Shown in pieces: positions 26,294 to 34,695 of a stretch of 64,000 nt of DNA. The stretch is from Oceanimonas sp052119705 (GTDB lineage Bacteria > Pseudomonadota > Gammaproteobacteria > Enterobacterales > Aeromonadaceae). Numbering within the stretch: position 1 is the first letter of the stretch; each line of letters starts with the position of its first letter. The position numbers and the translations under genes are program-made. Where the stretch lies: the NCBI RefSeq assembly GCF_052119705.1, contig NZ_JBGQOP010000011.1, forward strand, positions 1 to 64,000, in the 5' to 3' direction. Below the pieces are notes generated by a model. It was not told the DNA's origin and ran no database searches. It saw only the letters and a list, made by a program, of their open reading frames with translations.

Positions 26294-26385
26294 TGTCGTA
26301 GTTCTACTGCACCAATATCATATCACGACCTCATCTTGCTGCTGTTTTTAAACTGTAACTATTTGATAATTAAGTGATAAAAATA

Positions 26386-26403
26386 TTGGCGTGAAGCTTG
26401 CTT
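26386..26403 (+). promoter_or_regulatory. Sigma-54 promoter of glnK-amtB
   Basis: TTGGCGTGAAGCTTGCTT fits the RpoN pattern TTGGCAC(G)N4TTGCT with GG at 26388-26389 and GC at 26400-26401, 12 bp apart. The predicted transcription start near 26413 leaves a leader of about 38 nt. It excludes the in-frame TTG at 26412 as a start codon and supports the ATG at 26451. Confidence 0.9.
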
Positions 26404-26450
26404 ATTATTAGTTGTTACCGAGACGGTATAGGCAAACAAGGAGGTTCACC

Positions 26451-26789
26451 ATGAAAATGATTTGCGCCATTATCAAACCGTTTAAGCTCGATGACGTGCG
26501 TTCGGCATTGGCCGATGTCGGCATCGAGGGGATGACGGTATCAGAAGTTAAAGGGTTCGGTCGCCAGAAGGGGCACACAGAACTGTATCGCGGGGCCGAA
26601 TACGCCGTGGATTTTCTGCCCAAGGTCAAGTTAGAAATTGCTACCCACACCGATCATGTCGAGCAGGTGGTCGAGGCGATTATTCAAGCGGCCTATACCG
26701 GCAAGATAGGTGACGGCAAAATATTTGTCTACGACCTGCAGCAAGCCGTGCGCATTCGCACCGGTGAGCACGATAGAGAAGCCATTTAA
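26451..26789 (+). CDS. glnK: Nitrogen regulatory protein P-II (GlnK)
   Basis: GlnK is a trimeric P-II signal protein that senses 2-oxoglutarate and ATP/ADP and blocks AmtB when nitrogen is plentiful. The 112-residue protein has the T-loop with uridylylation target Tyr51 (ELYRGAEY), the B-loop TGKIGDGKIFV and the C-terminal signature. The ATG at 26451 has a strong AAGGAGG site and lies inside the transcript of the sigma-54 promoter; the longer in-frame ORF from TTG 26412 would not. It is 15 bp from amtB, making the classical glnK-amtB operon. Confidence 0.97.
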   Translation: MKMICAIIKPFKLDDVRSALADVGIEGMTVSEVKGFGRQKGHTELYRGAEYAVDFLPKVKLEIATHTDHVEQVVEAIIQAAYTGKIGDGKIFVYDLQQAVRIRTGEHDREAI

Positions 26790-26804
26790 GCGAAGGAGAG
26801 CATA

Positions 26805-28031
26805 ATGGATACTTTAACCGAACTGAAGTTTGCTCTGGATACTTTTTATTTCCTGATATCCGGTGTGCTGGTGATGTGGATGGGGGCCGGCTTTGCCATG
26901 CTGGAAGCGGGTCTAGTGCGCGCCAAAAATACCACCGAAATCCTGACTAAAAATTTCTTACTGTATGCCATCGCCTGCACCATGTATTTATTGGTGGGTT
27001 ACTACATTATGTATGTAGATAACTCGGTCGGTGGCTGGCTGCCAAGTATGGGGGGGCTGATTGGCCAAGCGGAGCTGGGAGCCAGCCATGCACTGGACGC
27101 CGATTTTTTCTTCCAAGTGGTATTTGTGGCCACCGCCATGTCCATCGTTTCCGGTGCCGTGGCCGAGCGGATGAAACTGTGGGTGTTTCTCGTGTTTAGT
27201 GTGGTAATGACCGGCTTTATCTATCCGATTGAAGGTTACTGGACTTGGGGCGGTGGTTTCCTATCCAAGTGGGGTTTCACCGATTTTGCTGGAGCCGGCA
27301 TAGTACATCTGGCTGGGGCCAGTGCCGCGCTGGCTGGTGTATTGCTGCTCGGCGCCCGCAGTGGCAAATACGGCCGTGATGGCGAAATTCACCCCATTCC
27401 CGGATCTAATATGCCGATGGCGACCCTAGGGACCTTTATTCTGTGGATGGGCTGGTTCGGTTTTAACGGTGGCTCGCAACTGCTGCTGTCGGATGTAGAA
27501 AACGCCACCGCCGTGGCTGGCATCTTCGTTAACACCAATGCCGCCGCTGCTACTGGAGCCATAGGTGCGTTGTTGGTGACTAAGTTGACTTGGGGCAAGG
27601 CGGATTTGACCATGATCCTCAACGGTGCTTTGGCCGGATTGGTGGCCATTACCGCCGATCCTTTATCGCCCAGTCATATGTGGGCCTGTGGTATCGGCTT
27701 GCTGGCAGGCATAGTGGTGGTGTATGCCATTGTGGTGCTGGATAAGCTGCGCATCGATGATCCAGTAGGAGCCATTTCGGTACACGGCGTCTGCGGTATG
27801 CTGGGGTTGTTGCTGGTTCCCGTGGCTCACCCCGAAGCCACCTTGTGGGCTCAGTTGGTCGGCATTTTGGTGATAGGCGGTTGGGTCTTTGGTTGTAGTC
27901 TGCTGGTGTGGTACCTACTCAAACGGACCATGGGTATTAGAGTCAGCGAAGAAGAAGAGCAATCGGGTATGGACAGAATTGACTGCGGCATCGATGCCTA
28001 CCCTGAGTTCGTGACCCTAAAACGTAACTAA
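26805..28031 (+). CDS. amtB: Ammonium transporter AmtB
   Basis: AmtB is a trimeric inner-membrane ammonium channel regulated by GlnK. The 408-residue protein has 11 hydrophobic segments and the pore twin histidines H168 (GIVHLAG) and H327 (SVHGVCG), plus the FFFQVVFVATAMSIVSGAVA and DPLSPSHMWA-region signatures. Unlike E. coli AmtB it shows no cleaved signal peptide extension. GAAGGAGAG precedes the ATG. It is co-transcribed with glnK under NtrC/sigma-54, so both are expressed on nitrogen limitation. Confidence 0.97.
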   Translation: MDTLTELKFALDTFYFLISGVLVMWMGAGFAMLEAGLVRAKNTTEILTKNFLLYAIACTMYLLVGYYIMYVDNSVGGWLPSMGGLIGQAELGASHALDADFFFQVVFVATAMSIVSGAVAERMKLWVFLVFSVVMTGFIYPIEGYWTWGGGFLSKWGFTDFAGAGIVHLAGASAALAGVLLLGARSGKYGRDGEIHPIPGSNMPMATLGTFILWMGWFGFNGGSQLLLSDVENATAVAGIFVNTNAAAATGAIGALLVTKLTWGKADLTMILNGALAGLVAITADPLSPSHMWACGIGLLAGIVVVYAIVVLDKLRIDDPVGAISVHGVCGMLGLLLVPVAHPEATLWAQLVGILVIGGWVFGCSLLVWYLLKRTMGIRVSEEEEQSGMDRIDCGIDAYPEFVTLKRN

Positions 28032-28058
28032 TGCCAGCACGCTAGAGTCTGGGATAAG

Positions 28059-28085
28059 AAGGAGGCCGCAAGGTCTCCTTTTTTA
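28059..28085 (+). terminator. Rho-independent terminator after amtB
   Basis: AAGGAGGCC, a GCAA tetraloop and GGTCTCCTT form a stem with one mismatch, followed by a T-run. Confidence 0.9.
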
Positions 28086-28146
28086 TGGTTGAGCGGCTAT
28101 GCCGCGACGCAAAGAATCAGATTCAACAGACAATCATATTGCGGAT

Positions 28147-28207
28147 GAAAATATTTATCATTCTTATGCGGTTTGCTTATTGATTACGAATTGGGGCTAG
28201 GTATACT
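28147..28207 (+). promoter_or_regulatory. fbpA promoter with Fur-like box
   Basis: GAAAATATTTATCATTCTT (28147-28165) matches, on the complementary strand, the 19-bp Fur consensus at 14 positions. Downstream are TTGATT (28180-28185) and TATACT (28202-28207) with 16-bp spacing, a good sigma-70 promoter about 45 bp before the fbpA start. Confidence 0.7.
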
Positions 28208-28250
28208 GCTGAACAGTAACTATTCTCACTCAACTAAATGGATGTTAAGC

Positions 28251-29264
28251 ATGTCTACCAAATTAGCGTTATCTGCCGCCGCCTTGTTGGTTACCAGTGT
28301 TGCTGGCCAAGCCTTCGCCGAAGAAGTGAATGTGTATTCCAATCGTCAAGACTTCTTGATCAAACCCATTATCGATACCTTCACCAAAGAAACTGGTATC
28401 GATGTTAATGTGGTGTTTTTAAAAGACGGTATGGGTGAGCGCCTAGAGCGTGAAGGGCGTTTGTCGCCGGCAGATTTATTGTTAACGGTAGACGTGAGCC
28501 GCTTGATGGAAGTGGTCGATAAAGACTTGACTCAGCCTGTTGAGAGCAAGGTGCTGGAAGAAAGTATTCCTGCCCAGTATCGCGCTGCCGACGGGCAATG
28601 GTTTGCACTAACGACGCGCGCTCGCGCCATTTATACCTCTAAAGACCGCGTCGGTAAGCGTGACGACATTACCTACGAAGAATTGGCAGATCCTAAGTAC
28701 AAAGGAAAAATTTGCACTCGTAGCGGCAAACATCCTTATAATGTGGCCTTAACTTCTTCCATGATTGATGAGCATGGCGTTGAATTCACTAAAACTTGGT
28801 TGCAAGGTTTAAAAGCCAACTTGGCACAAAAGCCACAAGGCGGTGACCGCGACCAGATCAAAGCAGTGAATGATGGCGTGTGCGATTATGCGCTGGGCAA
28901 CAGCTATTACTATGGCGTTATGCTGAGCGACGACAATGAGCGTGAAACTGCCGAGGGCGTGTACATTAACTTCCCTAATCAGGCAGATCGTGGCACCCAC
29001 GTGAATATTTCCGCTGTGGCACTGGCCAAGCACGCAAAAAATAAAGATGCCGCTATTAAGTTGATGGAATTTTTAGCTGGTGATGAAGCGCAGCACCTAT
29101 ATGCGTCGGTAAATCATGAATATCCAGTGAAGGCGGGTGTTGAACCTTCTGCGCTGGTGAAAGGCTGGGGTGATTTCGCTGCCGATAAACGCCCGTTGGT
29201 TGATGTAGCAAAGCATGCTAAAACCGCCGTGCAATTGGTAGACGAGGTTAAATTCGATCTATAA
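28251..29264 (+). CDS. fbpA: Ferric-iron ABC transporter, periplasmic binding protein
   Basis: This ferric-ion binding protein (FbpA/FutA group) delivers Fe(III) to the FbpBC permease. From ATG 28251 the 337-residue protein has a signal peptide MSTKLALSAAALLVTSVAGQ with cleavage after AFA, then EEVNVYSNRQ. The NSYYYGVML segment carries the tyrosines that ligate iron in this family. An ATG nine bases upstream (28242) is an alternative; the longer in-frame extension from a TTG would run over the promoter and is rejected. It heads the fbpABC operon behind a Fur-like box. An intercistronic hairpin after the gene probably keeps the binding protein in excess. Confidence 0.93.
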   Translation: MSTKLALSAAALLVTSVAGQAFAEEVNVYSNRQDFLIKPIIDTFTKETGIDVNVVFLKDGMGERLEREGRLSPADLLLTVDVSRLMEVVDKDLTQPVESKVLEESIPAQYRAADGQWFALTTRARAIYTSKDRVGKRDDITYEELADPKYKGKICTRSGKHPYNVALTSSMIDEHGVEFTKTWLQGLKANLAQKPQGGDRDQIKAVNDGVCDYALGNSYYYGVMLSDDNERETAEGVYINFPNQADRGTHVNISAVALAKHAKNKDAAIKLMEFLAGDEAQHLYASVNHEYPVKAGVEPSALVKGWGDFAADKRPLVDVAKHAKTAVQLVDEVKFDL

Positions 29265-29269
29265 ACAAG

Positions 29270-29291
29270 ACGGGGGTTTAGGCCCCCGTTT
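29270..29291 (+). terminator. Intercistronic hairpin between fbpA and fbpB
   Basis: ACGGGG and CCCCGT arms around GTTTAGGC form a compact G/C stem followed by TTTG, 10 bp before fbpB. It probably acts as an attenuator or 3'-stabilising stem rather than a full terminator, as is common after binding-protein genes of ABC operons. Confidence 0.65.
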
Positions 29292-29300
29292 GAGTGGTTC

Positions 29301-30923
29301 ATGAAAAGACTCGGTTGGACAGTCAGCAGTTGGGCGCTCGCGCTGCTGCTGACTTTGCCTATTATGGCACTTATTTATGAAGCCCTGATCCCCACAGAAG
29401 ACGTGTTCCGTCATCTGTGGGGTTCTGTGCTTCCTACTTATATTGGCAACACCTTTTGGTTAGTGCTGTGGGTGATGCTGTTCAGTTTTCTGGCCGGTGT
29501 GCCAGCCGCTTGGCTGATGGCGATGTGTGAGTTGCCTAGCAAGCGCTGGTTGCAATGGGCGTTGATTCTGCCGCTGGCCATGCCCTCTTATATAGTGGCT
29601 TTTGTTTACACCGATCTTCTCGATTTTTCTGGGCCCGTACAAAGTACGCTGCGCCTGTGGTTTGGATGGCAGTCAGCCCATGATTACTCCTTTCCCGCCA
29701 TTCGCACTCTAGGCGGTGCCGCTCTGGTGCTGGGCTTAGTGTTATTCCCTTATGTGTATTTGTTAGCGCGCACCGCTTTTATGGAGCAGTCCATGAGCTT
29801 GGTGCAATCGAGTCGCTTACTGGGTTGTAGCCCTTGGCAGAGCTTTAAAAAGGTCAGCTTACCATTGGCACGCCCAGCGATAGTGGTGGGCTTATCGTTA
29901 GTGGCCATGGAAACCTTAGCCGAATTTGGCACGGTAAATTTCTTTGCGGTGAACACCCTGACTACCGCCGTATACGATACTTGGTTGGGTTATGGCAGTT
30001 TAAATGCGGCGGCAAAAATTTCCGCCATTATGTTGTTAGTGGTGATGTTGTTGCTCAGCCTAGAGCGCATGAGCCGCAAGCGCCAACAGGTGTTTCAAAA
30101 AAATCTTGGCCAAGAACAGCAATCTGGTTATGTGTTGACCGGCCTCACTAAGTGGGCTGCGCTGGGCTTTTGCTGGAGCCTAGTCGTGCTGGGCTTTTTA
30201 TTGCCCTTCGTTATCTTGTGCTATCACGCGGTGCGCTATTTTGATCAAGCCTGGAACAGCCGTTTCTTTGAATATAGTCTCAATAGCTTAGTGCTCTCCA
30301 GCTTAGTGGCGGCCATGGCGTTAGTGGTGGCTTTAGTGCTGGGCATGAGCCATCGACTCACCGGCAAAACCTATACCCAAATCCCCAAACGTTTGGCCTC
30401 CATGGGCTATGCCTTACCGGGCACAGTGCTGGCTATCGGCGTATTAGTGCCGCTAACCAGTCTGGACTTTGCCATCAATGATGCCGCACTCTGGTTAGGA
30501 ATAACTGAGCCGGGCTTACTGTTTACCGGCACCATGACCGCCATTGCCTTTGGCTACTTGGTGCGCTTTGGCGCCATGGCCGTGGGCTCGGTAGAAAGCA
30601 GTTTGGGCAAAGTATCGCCATCATTAGACATGGTCACCCAAACCATGGGCTACAGCCCCAGCGCCATGATGATGAAAGTACATGTGCCTTTGATCCGCAA
30701 AGGCATATTAGCCGGCGCCTTATTGGTGTTTATTGAGTGCATGAAGGAGCTGCCAGCGGCACTCTTACTGCGGCCTTTTAACTTTCAAACTCTGGCCACC
30801 TACGTCTATCAATTTGTATCAGACGAGCAATTAGCCTTAGGCGCCTTGCCTGCCATTGTCATAGTGCTGGTGGGCTTGATACCGCTAATTTTCTTAAACC
30901 GATCATTGGAGCAAACACACTGA
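29301..30923 (+). CDS. fbpB: Ferric-iron ABC transporter, fused permease
   Basis: The 540-residue inner-membrane permease contains two BPD_transp_1 modules fused in tandem (about 40-250 and 320-530), each with an EAA-type loop (residues near GCSPWQSFKKVSLPLARPA and GYSPSAMMMKVHVPLIRKG) that contacts the ATPase. It supplies both membrane halves of the iron importer, as FbpB/AfuB/SfuB do. It begins 36 bp after fbpA and its TGA stop shares one base with the fbpC ATG, indicating tight coupling. Confidence 0.94.
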   Translation: MKRLGWTVSSWALALLLTLPIMALIYEALIPTEDVFRHLWGSVLPTYIGNTFWLVLWVMLFSFLAGVPAAWLMAMCELPSKRWLQWALILPLAMPSYIVAFVYTDLLDFSGPVQSTLRLWFGWQSAHDYSFPAIRTLGGAALVLGLVLFPYVYLLARTAFMEQSMSLVQSSRLLGCSPWQSFKKVSLPLARPAIVVGLSLVAMETLAEFGTVNFFAVNTLTTAVYDTWLGYGSLNAAAKISAIMLLVVMLLLSLERMSRKRQQVFQKNLGQEQQSGYVLTGLTKWAALGFCWSLVVLGFLLPFVILCYHAVRYFDQAWNSRFFEYSLNSLVLSSLVAAMALVVALVLGMSHRLTGKTYTQIPKRLASMGYALPGTVLAIGVLVPLTSLDFAINDAALWLGITEPGLLFTGTMTAIAFGYLVRFGAMAVGSVESSLGKVSPSLDMVTQTMGYSPSAMMMKVHVPLIRKGILAGALLVFIECMKELPAALLLRPFNFQTLATYVYQFVSDEQLALGALPAIVIVLVGLIPLIFLNRSLEQTH

Positions 30924-31999
30924 TGGCGGCATTAGATGTCACAGATCTGAGTTGCAGTTATAACGGCAACTTGGTGTTAAATAACCTGTCACTGCAAGTG
31001 GGCGAGAACGAGATCATGTGCCTGTTGGGCGCCAGTGGTTGTGGTAAAACCACGCTCCTAAAAGCCATTGCCGGCTTATTGCCGGTGAGCCAAGGCGAGA
31101 TAGCGATCCACGGCCAGCAGATGAACACGGATGCCTTGGCGATCGTGCCAGAAAAGCGCAATATCGGCATGATTTTTCAAGACTATGCGCTGTTTCCGCA
31201 TTTGAGCGTAGCGCAAAACGTGGCCTTTGGCTTACAAAGCAAAGAGCGCAACAAGGCGTTTATTAGTGACAAAGTGGCAGAGATGCTGGCGCTGGTAAAT
31301 TTGGCCGACTTAGGCGAGCGTCAGCCTCATCAATTATCGGGTGGACAGCAACAGCGGGTGGCCATAGCAAGAGCCATGATTGGCAAGCCACAATTGATGC
31401 TGCTTGATGAACCCTTTTCCAATATCGACACTCAAGTGCGGATGCGCCTGATTGGTGAAATACGTGAGCTGCTAAAAAGCCAAGGCATCAGCGCCATCTT
31501 CGTTACCCACAGTAAAGAAGAAGCGTTCGCTTTTTCTGACCGTTTAGCGCTGTTTCGCGCCGGTCATATCGAGCAAGTAGGGCGGCCGCAAACCCTGTAT
31601 CAGCATCCACAAAACCGCTTCGTGGCGGATTTTTTAGGCTTGGCCAACTATGTGCCGGCAACGGTTATCGACAGTCATACTTTGCTCACCGCCATGGGAC
31701 CCATAGCCAGCCAATCTGTGCTTAACGCCGACCTTGGTGCTACGGGGCAGCTGATGCTGAGGCCGCGGCAAATTCAGTTGTCTCTTTGTACGCCAAATAG
31801 CCATGAACAAGGCAACGGCCGTGTGCTAGAGCAACAGTTTTTAGGCACCCACAGCCGCTGCGTAGTGGAATGCCAAGGGCAACGCTTAGAGGTCAGCACC
31901 AATGAATTATTACCGGCGGTGAGCCAAGTACACGTCAAAGTCTTACCCCACGCCTTAACGTTTTTTCCTGACTCCGAAGGTCAACGGGCGGTGGCTTGA
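30923..31999 (+). CDS. fbpC: Ferric-iron ABC transporter, ATP-binding protein
   Basis: This is the cytoplasmic ATPase of the iron importer. The 358-residue protein has Walker A GASGCGKTT, Q-loop FQDYALFPH, signature LSGGQQQRVAIARA, Walker B LMLLDEP and a C-terminal TOBE-like regulatory domain (about 260-350). These are features of the FbpC/CysA-type (CUT1-like) importer ATPases, with long C-terminal extension. Its ATG overlaps fbpB by one base. The gene order A-B-C and the upstream Fur-like site support ferric-iron transport. Confidence 0.94.
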   Translation: MAALDVTDLSCSYNGNLVLNNLSLQVGENEIMCLLGASGCGKTTLLKAIAGLLPVSQGEIAIHGQQMNTDALAIVPEKRNIGMIFQDYALFPHLSVAQNVAFGLQSKERNKAFISDKVAEMLALVNLADLGERQPHQLSGGQQQRVAIARAMIGKPQLMLLDEPFSNIDTQVRMRLIGEIRELLKSQGISAIFVTHSKEEAFAFSDRLALFRAGHIEQVGRPQTLYQHPQNRFVADFLGLANYVPATVIDSHTLLTAMGPIASQSVLNADLGATGQLMLRPRQIQLSLCTPNSHEQGNGRVLEQQFLGTHSRCVVECQGQRLEVSTNELLPAVSQVHVKVLPHALTFFPDSEGQRAVA

Positions 32000-32007
32000 T
32001 GGATCTT

Positions 32008-32116
32008 GTGAGACGTGAGGGGTGAGGCGTAAGGAGTGAGGTGAAAAAATAACACAGGATTTGAAGACGCTGTGTTTCACACCTTACGCCTCACTATTTA
32101 CCCCTCTCTCCTCACC
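32008..32116. repeat. GTGAGG-type inverted repeat between fbpC and the peroxidase gene
   Basis: The left part is GTGAGACGTGAGGGGTGAGG with CGTAAGGAGTGAGGTG, the right part CACACCTTACGCCTCAC followed by CCCCTCTCTCCTCACC; the arms can fold back on one another around ACACAGGATTTGAAGACGCT. It fills almost the entire 141-bp gap and is the best preserved copy of this family in the window. Confidence 0.8.
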
Positions 32117-32140
32117 GTAAATAACCGATAAGAGAAAGCC

Positions 32141-33055
32141 ATGACCGCACAAGCTGGCATTTGCGCCGAACCGAATCTGCATGCTTATTATTTAATGTTT
32201 AATATTTTGCCCCAAGGCTTTGAACGCGTCCCCGCCGCTTTGGCGCAGATGCCGGCCTTGTGGCAATCCCTCACGCAAAACTATCCCGATGCCGCTTTCT
32301 CTGGCTTAGTCGCCATCGGCAATCAGACGTGGGATGAATTATATCCTCAGGCGCGCCCTGCCGAGCTCACCGTTTTTCCGGCTCAAGTGGCCAACGATCG
32401 CATGGCACCCGAAACCCCCTTCGACTTATTTTTTCAGCTCAGAGCCGACCGACTCGATGTAGCCTATATCGCCGTGCAAAAGGTGAGTGCGCTGTTGGCG
32501 GGGCTGGTGGAGCTAAAAGATGAACGCCAAGGATTTCGTTATCTAGATCGCCGCGACATGACGGGCTTTGTGGATGGCACCGAGAATCCCCAAGGGGAAG
32601 ACCGCGCAGCCGTAGCATTAGTGGCGGATGGGCAATTTGCCGGCGGTAGTTATCTGCATGTGCAGCATTATCGCCATAAATTAACGCGCTGGGAAAAACT
32701 GGCCATTAGCGATCAAGAACAGGTTTATGGTCGCACTAAGCCTGATGATATCGAGTTTGAGTCGCAGCAAAAGGCACCTACGGCGCACACCTTGCGCACC
32801 AACTTAAAAGACGACGCTGGCAATAGCATGGAAATCTTGCGCCAAAGCCTGCCCTGGGGCACGGCGAATGCGCAAGGGTTGGTGTTTATTTCTTGCTGCA
32901 ATACGCCGCTGCACTTTACGCGCATGCTAGAAAGCATGTATCAGCCCGATGCCGCGGGGTATTTTGACCATCTAATGCTGTTTACCCAAGCCGAAACCGG
33001 TGCCGCCTTCTTCGCACCCAGTGAAGAGTGGTTGAGCAGTAAAGGAGACATTTAA
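32141..33055 (+). CDS. DyP-type haem peroxidase (YfeX-like)
   Basis: This is a dye-decolourising-type haem peroxidase of 304 residues, the size of the YfeX/class B enzymes. The GFVDGTENP motif provides the distal Asp145, His216 (APTAHTLRTN) is the predicted proximal haem ligand, and Arg234 (ILRQSLPWG) the distal Arg. No Tat or Sec signal is present, so it is predicted cytoplasmic. It follows the iron transport genes in the same direction, though a repeat-filled gap argues for its own promoter. Suggested roles of the family include peroxide removal and porphyrinogen oxidation; the natural substrate is unknown. Confidence 0.92.
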   Translation: MTAQAGICAEPNLHAYYLMFNILPQGFERVPAALAQMPALWQSLTQNYPDAAFSGLVAIGNQTWDELYPQARPAELTVFPAQVANDRMAPETPFDLFFQLRADRLDVAYIAVQKVSALLAGLVELKDERQGFRYLDRRDMTGFVDGTENPQGEDRAAVALVADGQFAGGSYLHVQHYRHKLTRWEKLAISDQEQVYGRTKPDDIEFESQQKAPTAHTLRTNLKDDAGNSMEILRQSLPWGTANAQGLVFISCCNTPLHFTRMLESMYQPDAAGYFDHLMLFTQAETGAAFFAPSEEWLSSKGDI

Positions 33056-33145
33056 AGAAGCTGTAAGCGGTCAGCTATAAGCTGGAAGTGAGAGCAAGTT
33101 ACTTAACTGACAGCTTCCAGCTTCTGGCTTATAGCTCGCCGTAAG
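33056..33145. repeat. AAGCTGTAAGCGGTCAGC inverted repeat between convergent genes
   Basis: The left arm AGCTGTAAGCGGTCAGCTAT, with AAGCTGGAAG after it, is complementary to the right arm CTTCCAGCTTCTGGCTTATA and CGCCGTAAGCG. The structure occupies the whole gap between the convergent peroxidase and argR genes and could double as a bidirectional terminator, although no T-run is present. Confidence 0.75.
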
Positions 33146-33147
33146 CG

Positions 33148-33612
33148 TCAGACATACTGCTCGAATAGTTCGAGTACGCTTTGGTGTAAGGCGGCGATGG
33201 GGGTGTCGTGGGTGGGGGTGATAAAAATAGTATCGTCGCCGGCTATGGTGCCGAGAATACCTTCCGCCCGGCCGAGCGAGTCCAGCATGCGCGCTATGAG
33301 TTGCGCCGCCCCTGGGCTAGTATGAATAACGATCAGTGCATTGTTGTGGCCCACATCCAGTACTAAATTTTTTAACTGGCTGCTGGAGGTGGGTACGCCC
33401 AGCTCAACGGGCAGGCAGTAGACCATTTCCATCTTGGCGTTGCGGGTGCGCACGGCACCAAACTTGCTCAGCATGCGCGATACCTTAGACTGGTTGATAT
33501 TATCAAACCCAGCTTCTTGTAGCGCTGTGACTATCTCAGCTTGAGAACCAAAACGCTCCTCATTGAGTAAGGCCTTGAAGACTTTAATCAGGTGTTCTTG
33601 TTTTTCGTTCAT
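33148..33612 (-). CDS. argR: Arginine repressor
   Basis: ArgR is a hexameric arginine-dependent repressor of arginine synthesis and transport. The 154-residue protein has an N-terminal winged helix containing the family signature SQAEIVTALQEAGFDNINQS-KVSRMLSKFG (hyphen added) and a C-terminal arginine-binding domain with GTIAGDDTIFI. It is divergent from artPIQM, with an ARG-box-like palindrome in between, so both autorepression and control of arginine uptake are plausible. In E. coli argR is divergent from mdh; here the art operon lies in between. Confidence 0.97.
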   Translation of the reverse strand: MNEKQEHLIKVFKALLNEERFGSQAEIVTALQEAGFDNINQSKVSRMLSKFGAVRTRNAKMEMVYCLPVELGVPTSSSQLKNLVLDVGHNNALIVIHTSPGAAQLIARMLDSLGRAEGILGTIAGDDTIFITPTHDTPIAALHQSVLELFEQYV

Positions 33613-33689
33613 GATCTGCAGCCGAATGAGCGGGGTGGAACATATTGTCTATCTCTGATAGTTTTTTATCAAGTATTAGTCATTTATGC

Positions 33690-33703
33690 TGCATAAAAAT
33701 GCA
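33690..33703. promoter_or_regulatory. ARG box between argR and artP
   Basis: TGCATAAAAATGCA is a perfect 5+5 inverted repeat with a 4-bp A spacer, in the layout of the ArgR site TGAATnnnnATTCA with one symmetric substitution. It lies 74-87 bp upstream of artP and 78-91 bp upstream of argR. A second, adjacent box (usual for ArgR) is not clear. Confidence 0.75.
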
Positions 33704-33776
33704 AAGTTAGCTTGCATTGACCGCGCCGTAAAATAAAATCAACCACACACTTTGACAGTTTAAGCGGGCATAGCGC

Positions 33777-34514
33777 ATGGACATAGAACTCAATAACATT
33801 TGTAAGTCTTGGGCTGGTCAAGAAATTTTAAGTCAGGTCTCGCTTAACTGCCCGGCCGGCGAAACCTTAGTGCTGCTCGGGCCCAGTGGGGCGGGCAAGA
33901 GCTCTTTATTGCGTTTGATGAATTTGCTGGATATTCCGGATTCGGGTCAGCTCTCCATTGCCGGCGAGGCATTTTCCTTTCCTGATACACACACCAGCCA
34001 GTTACACAAACGCGGTCAAGCGTTGCGCGCTAAGGTAGGCATGGTGTTTCAGCAGTATCATTTATGGCCCCACCTCACGGTAGAACAAAATTTACTGGAA
34101 GCACCGCTTAAAGTGCTGGGCATGAATAAAACGCAGGCGCAAGATAAGGCTCGCCAGTTATTGGCACAATTGAAACTCAGCGAAAAAAGCCAAACCTGGC
34201 CTAATGCGCTGTCGGGTGGTCAACAACAAAGAGTGGCCATTGCCCGCGCCCTGATGATGGATCCTCGGGTGTTGTTGTTTGATGAACCCACGGCGGCGCT
34301 TGATCCTGAGATAACCAAAGAGGTGGCCGAGATTATTTTACAGTTGAGTAAGACCGGTATTACGCAGGTAGTGGTGACCCATGAGGTGAGCTTTGCGCGA
34401 CGCGTAGCCAGCAAAGTCGCCTATCTTGAACAAGGTCGACTTATCGAATACGGCGATGCTAGCTTATTTGATCAGCCCCAAACAGCGCGCTTTGCCGAGT
34501 TTTTAAAGCATTAA
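33777..34514 (+). CDS. artP: Arginine ABC transporter ATP-binding protein
   Basis: This is the ATPase of a polar amino acid importer. The 245-residue protein has Walker A GPSGAGKSS, Q-loop FQQYHLWPH, signature ALSGGQQQRVAIARAL and Walker B VLLFDEPTAALDPE. The 245-residue length and the FQQYHLWPHLTV segment are characteristic of ArtP. It is the first gene of artP-artI-artQ-artM, divergent from argR across an ARG box. A 181-bp gap with a repeat separates it from the binding-protein gene. Confidence 0.93.
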   Translation: MDIELNNICKSWAGQEILSQVSLNCPAGETLVLLGPSGAGKSSLLRLMNLLDIPDSGQLSIAGEAFSFPDTHTSQLHKRGQALRAKVGMVFQQYHLWPHLTVEQNLLEAPLKVLGMNKTQAQDKARQLLAQLKLSEKSQTWPNALSGGQQQRVAIARALMMDPRVLLFDEPTAALDPEITKEVAEIILQLSKTGITQVVVTHEVSFARRVASKVAYLEQGRLIEYGDASLFDQPQTARFAEFLKH

Positions 34515-34519
34515 TTCTT

Positions 34520-34575
34520 CATGTGAAGAGTAAAGGGTGAGGAGTGAAGCGGACAACACAGTTCGGTATTTTGTA
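34520..34575. repeat. GTGAGG-type repeat inside the art operon
   Basis: GTGAAGAGTAAAGGGTGAGG and AGTGAAGCGGACAACACAGT follow artP. This single-armed copy lies within an apparent operon, showing the element is tolerated between co-transcribed genes. Confidence 0.6.
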
Positions 34576-34695
34576 GGCGAACACTTGTTCTCGCATTTCA
34601 ACCCAGGCGAAAATCTTTAAAAAGATTAATATCAATGGGCAGCTTATAACTTAGAGCTGGCCAAAGGGCTAAATAACAATAAGGATATCAAACCG

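Noticed and set aside
26412..26450. N-terminal extension of glnK from TTG 26412
   Set aside because: The sigma-54 start site is predicted at about 26413, so this codon would not be in the mRNA, and P-II proteins start at MK.
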